Positions 1 to 5,394 of a stretch of 9,666 nt of DNA are shown here, piece by piece. Source of the stretch: an uncultured Clostridia bacterium (lineage in GTDB: Bacteria > Bacillota > Clostridia > Christensenellales > Borkfalkiaceae); contig CAMNIW010000038.1 of the NCBI GenBank assembly GCA_946540675.1, positions 1-9,666 on the forward strand, read 5' to 3'. Both the position numbers and the translations under genes were made by a program. A model generated the notes under the pieces. The model was not told where the DNA came from. It ran no database searches and saw only the letters and a program-made list of their open reading frames with translations. Position 1 is the first letter of the stretch. Each line of letters starts with the position of its first letter.

Positions 1-46
1 CTTTCGAGCCGCCGAGCCTTGCGGTGCTTGCTTCTACGGCTTAAAA
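1..46 (+). repeat. Intergenic structured repeat, copy 1 (cut by window start)
   Basis: Bases 1-28 are identical to 140-167. It contains a weak hairpin, CGAGC 13-17 against GCTTG 26-30 with one G-T pair and an 8-base loop that starts CTTGC. The tail TTCTACGGCTTAAAA at 32-46 is repeated exactly at 106-120. It is probably the 3' part of a longer unit whose 5' part lies outside the window. Confidence 0.75.
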
Positions 47-52
47 ACCTGA

Positions 53-120
53 AACCCAAAAAGCCTGTCTCGGCATTTCCCGTTCACGAGCCTTGCCTTG
101 CTCGTTTCTACGGCTTAAAA
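53..120 (+). repeat. Intergenic structured repeat, copy 2
   Basis: This copy aligns with the 3' half of the units at 3821-3924 and 3949-4054: an A-rich run, then AAGCCTGTC at 61-69 in place of AAGGTCTAT, then 25 bases from there to the main hairpin (26 in the longer units). The hairpin is ACGAGC 86-91 against GCTCGT 100-105, loop CTTGCCTT. The 18 bases at 87-104 are identical to 3904-3921. The tail 106-120 matches copy 1. Confidence 0.75.
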
Positions 121-170
121 CAAAAAAAGTCTATAAAGACTTTCGAGCCGCCGAGCCTTGCGGTGCTCGG
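121..170 (+). repeat. Intergenic structured repeat, copy 3
   Basis: It carries GTCTAT at 129-134, aligned with the same word in the two longer units, then the hairpin CCGAGC 151-156 against GCTCGG 165-170 with loop CTTGCGGT. It also has a second perfect hairpin, AAAGTC 126-131 against GACTTT 138-143, where the longer units have GACC/GGTC. Bases 140-167 repeat bases 1-28 exactly. It lacks the TTCTACGGC tail of copies 1 and 2 and runs straight into the A/T-rich purM leader. Confidence 0.75.
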
Positions 171-237
171 TCAATATAAAAAACACAATTAAAACGTTAT
201 AAAACCCAATATACAACTCTTTTAGCGGAGGTTCAAG

Positions 238-1281
238 ATGAACAATAATTCAAAATCCGAAAGTTACGCCAAAGCGGGCGTCGACATAACCGCGGGATAC
301 AAAGCGGTCGAACTTATGAAAAAGCACGTCGCCCGCACTATGCTTAGCGGCAAAGCCGACGACATCGGCGGATTCGGCGGACTTTTTCCGCTCGACCTTA
401 CGGGTTATAAGCGTCCCGTGCTCGTTTCGGGGACCGACGGCGTCGGGACGAAACTTAAAATCGCTTTTCTTATGGATAAGCACAACACGGTCGGTATAGA
501 CTGCGTGGCTATGTGCGTAAACGACGTTATTTGTTGCGGCGCGAAACCCTTGTTTTTCCTTGACTACATAGCGTGCGGAAAAAATTATCCCGAGAAGATC
601 GCTTCGATAGTGGAAGGCGTTGCGGAAGGTTGCGTTATGTCGGGCAGCGAACTCATCGGCGGAGAAACCGCGGAGATGCCCGGTTTTTATCCGATAGACG
701 AATACGACTTAGCGGGTTTTTCGGTCGGAATAGTCGACCGCGACAAAGTGATCGACAAAAACTCGATGAAGGAAGGCGACGTGATGATAGCGCTTCCGTC
801 GTCGGGCGTGCATTCCAACGGTTTCTCGCTCGTGAGAAAGGTTTTCGACGTCGAGAACTGCGACCTTAAAACTCCGAGAGAAGAACTCGGCGGAAAATCT
901 CTCGGCGAAACTCTTCTGACACCCACCAGGATATACGTAAAGCCTATGCTCGCGCTCTTCGACGCGGTAAAGGTAAAGGGCGTTTCGCACATCACGGGCG
1001 GCGGTTTTTACGAGAATATGCCGCGTTCTATTCCCGACGGGCTCGGCGTCAGGATAAACAAAAAGGACGTAAAGGTCCTTCCGATATTCTCTCTTATACA
1101 AAAGACTGGCGGCATTGACGAGCGCGATATGTTCAACACCTTCAATATGGGCGTCGGTATGAGCGTGGTCGTCGCAAAAGAAGACGTCGACAAGGCGTTG
1201 ACCGTTTTGTCCGAAAACGGCGAAAACGCTTACGTCATAGGCAAAATCGTGAAATCGGACGAAAAGATAGTTATAGAATAA
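238..1281 (+). CDS. purM: Phosphoribosylformylglycinamidine cyclo-ligase (AIR synthetase)
   Basis: PurM is a cytoplasmic enzyme that closes the imidazole ring of FGAM to give AIR with ATP, the step after PurL. The 347-residue product matches the usual family length (about 345). Visible family motifs, in order: the N-terminal YAKAGVDITAG (10-20), GTDGVGTKLK (65-74), the GIDCVAMCVNDVICCGAKPLF segment beginning at residue 86, the GGETAEMPGFY loop (141-151), LPSSGVHSNGFSL (186-198) and HITGGGFYENMPR from 251. The start is the ATG at 238, with GGAGG at 227-231 and a 6-base spacer; no competing upstream start has a ribosome site. It is the first gene of a tight block and ends one base before purN, which implies cotranscription and probably translational coupling. 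No truncation or missing motif was seen. Confidence 0.97.
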   Translation: MNNNSKSESYAKAGVDITAGYKAVELMKKHVARTMLSGKADDIGGFGGLFPLDLTGYKRPVLVSGTDGVGTKLKIAFLMDKHNTVGIDCVAMCVNDVICCGAKPLFFLDYIACGKNYPEKIASIVEGVAEGCVMSGSELIGGETAEMPGFYPIDEYDLAGFSVGIVDRDKVIDKNSMKEGDVMIALPSSGVHSNGFSLVRKVFDVENCDLKTPREELGGKSLGETLLTPTRIYVKPMLALFDAVKVKGVSHITGGGFYENMPRSIPDGLGVRINKKDVKVLPIFSLIQKTGGIDERDMFNTFNMGVGMSVVVAKEDVDKALTVLSENGENAYVIGKIVKSDEKIVIE

Positions 1282-1282
1282 T

Positions 1283-1891
1283 ATGGAAAAGATAAAGATA
1301 GGCGTGCTCGTTTCGGGCGGCGGAACAAATTTACAGGCGCTTATAGACGCCCAAAGGAGCGGGATCATAAAGAGCGGAGAGATAACTCTCGTCGTTTCCG
1401 ACAGATCCGACGCTTACGCGTTGACCCGTGCCGAAAAAGCGGGGATAAAGACGGCGGTCGTTCTGAAAAAAGACTGCGCCGATCGGGCGGAATTCGAAGA
1501 CAGGCTTATCGCCGCGCTCCGCGATTCAGGCGTGGAATTCGTCGTTTTGGCAGGCTTTACGGCTATTCTCGGCGAAAGGTTTATCCGCGAGTATAGCGGC
1601 AGGATAATCAACGTTCACCCGTCGCTCATACCGTCTTTTTGCGGCAAGGGATATTACGGACTAAAAGTCCACGAAGAAGCGCTTAAGTACGGGGTAAAGG
1701 TAACGGGCGCCACCGTACATTTCGTCAACGAGATACCGGACGGCGGCAGGATAATAATGCAAAAGGCTGTCGAGATAGAAGACGGCGACACGCCCGAAGT
1801 TTTGCAAAGGCGAGTAATGGAACAGGCGGAGTGGATAATTCTTCCCCTTTCCGTCGAAAAAATATGCAATAAATTAAAGGAGACAAAGTGA
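1283..1891 (+). CDS. purN: Phosphoribosylglycinamide formyltransferase (GAR transformylase)
   Basis: PurN moves the formyl group of 10-formyl-tetrahydrofolate to GAR, giving FGAR, the third step of the purine pathway. The 202-residue length fits folate-dependent PurN (about 190-215), not the formate- and ATP-dependent PurT, which is nearly twice as long and has an ATP-grasp fold. Visible features are the phosphate-binding loop SGGGTNLQAL (11-20), VVLAGFTAIL (87-96), the catalytic NVHPSLIPSF (110-119, with N110 and H112), and HFVNEIPDGG (146-155), where D153 aligns with the catalytic aspartate of the E. coli enzyme. Its ATG lies one base after the purM stop and has no strong Shine-Dalgarno, so translation probably depends on ribosomes finishing purM. 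Its TGA overlaps the next start by one base. Its cofactor is the product of Fhs, encoded at the end of the window. Confidence 0.96.
   Translation: MEKIKIGVLVSGGGTNLQALIDAQRSGIIKSGEITLVVSDRSDAYALTRAEKAGIKTAVVLKKDCADRAEFEDRLIAALRDSGVEFVVLAGFTAILGERFIREYSGRIINVHPSLIPSFCGKGYYGLKVHEEALKYGVKVTGATVHFVNEIPDGGRIIMQKAVEIEDGDTPEVLQRRVMEQAEWIILPLSVEKICNKLKETK
1876..1882 (+). promoter_or_regulatory. Ribosome binding site that sets the purO start
   Basis: AAAGGAG lies within the last codons of purN. A GTG at 1888 and an ATG at 1891 are adjacent in the same frame. Spacing is 5 bases to GTG and 8 to ATG. The better spacing and the ATG favour 1891, which makes a TGATG stop-start overlap with purN. Confidence 0.75.
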
Positions 1892-2610
1892 TGAATATTT
1901 ACCGGATTCACGACGTCGGAGAACTCATCAAAGGCAATTCTTACGTCGGCAGGGGTATCGTTATCGGAAAATCGCAAGACGGCAAAAAGGCTGTCGCGGC
2001 GTACTTTATTATGGGCAGGAGCAACAACAGCCGCAACAGGATATTTACCGAAAAGGACGGCGAAGTGTTCACCGAGCCGTTCGACGCGTCCAAGGTCGAA
2101 GACCCCAGCCTTATAATCTACGCGGCGATAAGGTCGTATAAAAACAGTCTTGTCGTAACCAACGGCAACCAGACCGATACCATAGTCGACGGACTTAAAA
2201 ACGGACTCTCTTTCTCGGAATCCTTAAAGTCGAGAGAATTCGAGCCCGATTCACCCAATTTCACGCCGAGAATAAGCGGTATAATCAACTTTGACGGCGG
2301 CGACTTCGATTACGAGATGAGCATTCTCAAATCCGCGGACGACAAGGGGAGCGAGTGTAACCGCTATACCTTTTCTTATAAGCCGCTCGCGGGGCTCGGA
2401 CACTTCATACATACGTACGTTTGCGACGGTACGCCCATACCGACTTTTCAGGGCGAGCCCGAGAGAATAGCGATCCCCGACGATATAGACGAGTTTACGG
2501 ATAAACTTTGGAACAATCTCGACGCGGACAACAAAATATCGCTTTACGTCCGCTACGTGGACCTTGACGGCGGTAAGACCGAAAACAGGCTTATAAATAA
2601 AAACAAATAA
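1891..2610 (+). CDS. purO: IMP cyclohydrolase, PurO type
   Basis: The product resembles the PurO family of IMP cyclohydrolases (first described in archaea; Pfam IMP_cyclohyd), which close FAICAR to IMP, the last step of the pathway. It is 239 residues from the ATG at 1891, somewhat longer than archaeal PurO (about 200). Supporting segments are SYVGRGIVIG (17-26), AAYFIMGRSNNSRNR (36-50), which corresponds to the GR-S-x-x-R signature, VTNGNQTDTI (89-98), EPDSPNFTPRISG (118-130) and the FQGEP motif (186-190). It has no relation in sequence to the MGS-like cyclohydrolase domain of normal bacterial PurH. No signal peptide or membrane segment is visible. The next gene, 17 bases on, encodes only the transformylase half of PurH, so the pair together supply both PurH activities. 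The family call is from motif recognition; a search against Pfam PF07826 would settle it. Confidence 0.88.
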   Translation: MNIYRIHDVGELIKGNSYVGRGIVIGKSQDGKKAVAAYFIMGRSNNSRNRIFTEKDGEVFTEPFDASKVEDPSLIIYAAIRSYKNSLVVTNGNQTDTIVDGLKNGLSFSESLKSREFEPDSPNFTPRISGIINFDGGDFDYEMSILKSADDKGSECNRYTFSYKPLAGLGHFIHTYVCDGTPIPTFQGEPERIAIPDDIDEFTDKLWNNLDADNKISLYVRYVDLDGGKTENRLINKNK

Positions 2611-2627
2611 TCGTTAAGGAGATAGTT

Positions 2628-3815
2628 ATGAACGAATTTTCTTTGAAATACGGATGCAACCCCAATCAGAAACCCGCGCGCATATTTATGGCGGACGGCT
2701 CCGAACTTCCCATAGAAGTGCTTAACGGAAGACCCGGATATATCAACTTTTTGGACGCTTTCAACTCATGGCAACTCGTCAAAGAGATAAAGGAAGCCAC
2801 GGGATGCGTCGCGGCTACTTCTTTCAAACACGTTTCTCCGACTTCGGCGGCGATAGGTAAAGTCCTTCCCGAAAAACTTAAAAAGGCTTGCTTTGTCGAC
2901 GACGTCGAAGGTCTTGACGATTCTCCCGTCGCGTGCGCCTACGCGAGAGCAAGGGGCACCGACAGAATGTCGTCTTTCGGCGACTGGATAGCCCTTTCGG
3001 ACGAATGCGACGAAGTTACCGCAAAGATAATTTCGAGAGAAGTCTCCGACGGCATAATCGCGCCCGCTTACAGCGAAAAGGCGCTCGAAATATTGAAAGC
3101 GAAGAGAAAAGGCACCTATAACGTCGTAAAGATAGACCCTGCATACGTCCCCGAAGAGACCGAAAGAAAACAGGTATTCGGCATAACTTTCGAGCAGGGA
3201 AGAAACAACTTTAAGATAAACAGGGAACTCCTTTCAAACGTCGTCACGAAGAACAAAAACCTTCCCGACGACAAGGCGATAGATATGATAATCGCCCTTA
3301 TCACCCTTAAATATACTCAGTCAAACTCGGTTTGCTTTGCGATGGACGGACAGGCTATCGGCGTAGGCGCGGGGCAGCAGTCGAGAATACATTGTACCCG
3401 TCTTGCGGCGAGCAAAGCGGATCTTTGGCAACTCCGTCAAAGCGAAAAAGTTCTCGGACTTCCCTTTAAGGACGGAGTGGGCAGACCCGACAAAAACAAC
3501 GTCATCGACCTTTATTTGTCCGACGTCGACAGCGCGGACGTACTTGCGGAAGGCGCTTGGCAAAAATATTTCACCGTTCGCCCCGAACCCTTTACGAGAG
3601 CCGAGAAAGATAAGTTTTTGGCAGGTATAAGCGGAGTTACTCTCGCGAGCGACGCGTTCTTCCCCTTCTCCGACAATATCGAAAAAGCGGCGAAGAGCGG
3701 TGTTTCCTACGTGGTAGAGCCCGGCGGCTCCGTAAGAGACGATCTCGTCATCGAAGCGGCGGACAACCACAATATGGTGATGTGTTTTACGGGGATGCGT
3801 TTATTCCACCATTAA
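2628..3815 (+). CDS. Stand-alone AICAR formyltransferase (PurH transformylase part only)
   Basis: This protein transfers the formyl group of 10-formyl-tetrahydrofolate to AICAR, giving FAICAR for the neighbouring cyclohydrolase. At 395 residues it lacks the N-terminal IMP cyclohydrolase domain of standard PurH (about 510-590 residues). Residues 6-15 resemble the LRYGxNPxQ opening of the transformylase domain. VLNGRPGYINFLDA (31-44) follows, then SFKHVSP (65-71), whose K67 and H68 align with the catalytic K266/H267 of human ATIC. Next come QSNSVCF (231-237), GAGQQSRIHCTRLA (247-260), SDAFFPF (341-347) and the C-terminal MRLFHH. These resemble eukaryotic ATIC more than E. coli PurH, whose equivalent region reads KHANPCG. 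It matches the clostridial stand-alone family (CDD PRK07106, from memory). The start ATG has AAGGAG at 2616-2621, spacer 6. The stop codon lies inside an inverted repeat that borders the following repeat unit. Confidence 0.93.
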   Translation: MNEFSLKYGCNPNQKPARIFMADGSELPIEVLNGRPGYINFLDAFNSWQLVKEIKEATGCVAATSFKHVSPTSAAIGKVLPEKLKKACFVDDVEGLDDSPVACAYARARGTDRMSSFGDWIALSDECDEVTAKIISREVSDGIIAPAYSEKALEILKAKRKGTYNVVKIDPAYVPEETERKQVFGITFEQGRNNFKINRELLSNVVTKNKNLPDDKAIDMIIALITLKYTQSNSVCFAMDGQAIGVGAGQQSRIHCTRLAASKADLWQLRQSEKVLGLPFKDGVGRPDKNNVIDLYLSDVDSADVLAEGAWQKYFTVRPEPFTRAEKDKFLAGISGVTLASDAFFPFSDNIEKAAKSGVSYVVEPGGSVRDDLVIEAADNHNMVMCFTGMRLFHH

Positions 3816-3936
3816 AAACCGCATAAGCGTCGCAATGCGGCGTTTACTGCAAGGGCTCAACACTTCGATGACCAAAAAGGTCTATCTCAGCGTTTCACCC
3901 TTGCGAGCCTTGCCTTGCTCGCTTCTTCGGTTTTTA
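3813..3936 (+). repeat. Terminal inverted repeat enclosing repeat unit A
   Basis: TAAAAACCG at 3813-3821 and CGGTTTTTA at 3928-3936 are perfect 9-base inverted repeats that enclose unit A. The left arm begins at the stop codon of the AICAR transformylase gene. In RNA the arms could pair to close a multi-hairpin structure that ends in a run of five U. It could therefore be the boundary of an inserted element, a long-range terminator-like fold, or chance within A/T-rich flanks. Confidence 0.5.
3821..3924 (+). repeat. Structured repeat unit A, full-length form
   Basis: The unit has four inverted repeats in order. Hairpin I is CCGCAT 3819-3824 with ATGCGG 3835-3840. After the conserved word CGTTTACTGC (3841-3850) comes stem II, GCAAGGG 3849-3855 with CCCTTGC 3898-3904. 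Inside stem II lies hairpin III, GACC 3870-3873 with GGTC 3879-3882. Hairpin IV is GCGAGC 3903-3908 with GCTCGC 3917-3922 and loop CTTGCCTT. Stems II and IV share two bases. Unit B has the same order and spacing with different bases. The role is unknown. Confidence 0.75.
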
Positions 3937-3948
3937 GTCGGAAACGGT

Positions 3949-4054
3949 GTATAAGCGGCGTTCCGCTTCGTTTACTGCTTTTCGGTTGCGATCTCAATGA
4001 CCGATAAGGTCTATTTCGTCCGCAACCGAAAGCGAGCCTTGCGGAACTTGCTTT
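3949..4054 (+). repeat. Structured repeat unit B, diverged tandem copy of unit A
   Basis: The words CGTTTACTGC (3969-3978), AAGGTCTAT (4006-4014) and GCGAGCCTTGC (4032-4042) match unit A with nearly the same spacing: 37 and 26 bases between word starts, against 36 and 26 in A. Hairpin I is AAGCGG 3953-3958 with CCGCTT 3963-3968. Stem II is much longer than in A, 11 perfect pairs between 3980-3990 and 4021-4031. Hairpin III is GACC 3999-4002 with GGTC 4008-4011. Hairpin IV is AAAGCGAG 4029-4036 with CTTGCTTT 4047-4054, including one G-T pair, and its left arm overlaps stem II by three bases. Confidence 0.75.
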
Positions 4055-4128
4055 ATAAACCCGAAAACGCGGAAATCGAAGTAGCGGATTTGATCCATAT
4101 ATTTATAACAATAATCGGACGATTTTAT

Positions 4129-5394
4129 ATGAAAATTTTAGTTGTCGGCGGCGGCGGCAGAGAACACGCCGTCATAAAAGCCTTAAAGAAAAACCCCTTG
4201 GCGGAAGAGATATTCGCTCTTCCCGGAAACGGCGGCATTGTCGAAGCGACCTGTGTTCCCATCGGAGCCAAAGAGATAGACAAGATAGTTTCTTTCGCCG
4301 TGGAAAACAAGATCGATTACGCGGTGGTCACTCCCGACGATCCGCTCGTTCTCGGCGCGGTTGACGAACTCGAAAAGGCGGGTATCCCGTGTTTCGGGCC
4401 GAATAAAGCCGCGGCGATAATCGAAGGCAGCAAGGCGTTTTCCAAAAACCTTATGAAAAAATACGGCATACCGACCGCGAAGTACGAGATATTCTCGGAC
4501 AAGGCCGCGGCGATAGCCTATCTCAAAAAACAAGATATGCCCATCGTCGTAAAGGCGGACGGTCTCGCTCTCGGCAAGGGCGTTATAATAGCGAAGACGC
4601 TCGAAGAAGCCGAAGCCGCGGTCAATTCCATAATGGAAGACAAGATCTTCGGCGCGAGCGGAAACAGCATAGTAATCGAAGAGTTTTTGGAAGGACCCGA
4701 AGTTTCGGTGCTTTCCTTTACCGACGGCAACGTCATCGTGCCGATGGTGTCTTCTATGGATCACAAGCGCGCTCGCGACGGGGACGAAGGACTCAATACC
4801 GGCGGTATGGGAACTGTCGCTCCCAACCCGTACTATACCGAAGAAGTCGCAAAGCGTTGCAAAGAAGAGATATTTATTCCGACCGTCGAAGCGATGAAAC
4901 GGGAAGGCAGGACTTTCAAGGGCTGTCTGTATTTCGGGCTTATGCTATGTAAGGACGGACCCAAGGTAATAGAGTACAACTGCCGTTTCGGCGATCCCGA
5001 AACGCAGGTGGTGCTTCCGCTCCTTAAAACCGACCTTCTCACCGTAATGCGCGCGGTCACGGACGGAAAACTCAAAGACGTGCCCGTGGAATTTTACGAT
5101 AAGTCGGCGTGCTGCGTGATAATGGCGTCGGACGGTTATCCCGAAAAATACGAGAAGGGTTACGAAATTTCCATACCGTCCGACGTTTTTGACGACGTTT
5201 ACGTCGCGGGGGCAAAGCGCGACGGCGAAAAACTTTTGACAAACGGCGGAAGGGTTCTCGGCGTTACGGCGACGGCAGGCGATTTGAAGTCTGCGATAGA
5301 CGCGGCTTACGCAAAGGTAAAGCGCATAAGTTTCGCCAACGCTTATTACAGAAAAGACATAGGCAAAAAGGCCTTACAGGCAAAGGAGAAATAA
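4129..5394 (+). CDS. purD: Phosphoribosylamine-glycine ligase (GAR synthetase)
   Basis: PurD is an ATP-grasp ligase that joins glycine to phosphoribosylamine, giving GAR, the second pathway step. The product is 421 residues, the usual length of bacterial monofunctional PurD. The N-terminal MKILVVGGGGREHA (1-14) is the family opening. LPGNGGI (31-37) and CFGPNKAAA (88-96) follow. The ATP-grasp part includes VVKADGLALGKGV (140-152), EEFLEGPEVSVLSF (184-197), DHKRARDGDEGLNTGGMG (211-228) and EYNCRFGDPETQ (282-293), the last carrying metal-binding residues. The frame stays open upstream to an ATG at 3997, but those 44 residues are encoded by repeat unit B and its flank and have no PurD similarity, so ATG 4129 is chosen. 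No clear Shine-Dalgarno precedes it, unlike most genes here. The TAA overlaps the purL ATG. Confidence 0.95.
   Translation: MKILVVGGGGREHAVIKALKKNPLAEEIFALPGNGGIVEATCVPIGAKEIDKIVSFAVENKIDYAVVTPDDPLVLGAVDELEKAGIPCFGPNKAAAIIEGSKAFSKNLMKKYGIPTAKYEIFSDKAAAIAYLKKQDMPIVVKADGLALGKGVIIAKTLEEAEAAVNSIMEDKIFGASGNSIVIEEFLEGPEVSVLSFTDGNVIVPMVSSMDHKRARDGDEGLNTGGMGTVAPNPYYTEEVAKRCKEEIFIPTVEAMKREGRTFKGCLYFGLMLCKDGPKVIEYNCRFGDPETQVVLPLLKTDLLTVMRAVTDGKLKDVPVEFYDKSACCVIMASDGYPEKYEKGYEISIPSDVFDDVYVAGAKRDGEKLLTNGGRVLGVTATAGDLKSAIDAAYAKVKRISFANAYYRKDIGKKALQAKEK

Larger units (their letters stand above)
1..237. other. Non-coding leader upstream of purM, largely repeats
   Basis: No plausible gene is seen on either strand. 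Bases 1-170 are three tandem copies or part-copies of a short structured repeat, listed separately. Bases 171-226 are A/T-rich and would be the natural place for a promoter. TATAAA at 198-203 and TATACA at 210-215 could each be a -10 box, but neither has a convincing TTGACA-like -35 box about 17 bases upstream, so no promoter is called. I looked for purine-riboswitch conserved cores and for a repeated PurR-like operator and found neither. The gene upstream of the window is unknown. Confidence 0.7.
3816..4128. other. 313-base non-coding gap with two structured repeat units
   Basis: This is the only large gap inside the gene block. Bases 3821-4054 are two tandem diverged repeat units, listed separately. 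Bases 4055-4128 are unique and A/T-rich towards the end. TTGATC (4090-4095) and TATAAC (4104-4109) resemble promoter boxes but are only 8 bases apart, so no promoter is called. An independent promoter for purD here is plausible but not shown. Neither strand holds a convincing gene. Confidence 0.7.

Noticed and set aside
1..170. CRISPR array
   Set aside because: The repeats are few, unequal in length and diverged, and spacers are not of uniform size. The same units recur at 3821-4054. This fits an intergenic repeat family, not a CRISPR array.
171..237. Possible purine riboswitch or PurR operator before purM
   Set aside because: The leader between the last repeat and the ribosome site is only about 55 bases of A/T-rich sequence. 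No conserved riboswitch core, three-way junction or repeated operator was seen.
709..1368. 219-codon open frame on the - strand across purM and the purN start
   Set aside because: It is an antisense shadow of two conserved genes with no recognisable motif. The same codon bias explains it and the similar frames inside purD and the transformylase gene.
1888..1890. GTG as the purO start
   Set aside because: The adjacent ATG at 1891 has better spacing from AAAGGAG and gives the natural MNIYRI N-terminus. The GTG would add only one residue.
3903..3936. Simple Rho-independent terminator after the AICAR transformylase gene
   Set aside because: Hairpin IV of unit A is followed by CTTCTTCGG-type bases before the five-T run rather than by T directly. 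The stem is only six pairs. It could weakly attenuate but is not a standard terminator.
3821..4054. tRNA genes or an rRNA fragment
   Set aside because: The hairpins do not form a cloverleaf, there is no T-loop GTTCRANYC word or acceptor stem, and no recognisable rRNA segment was found.
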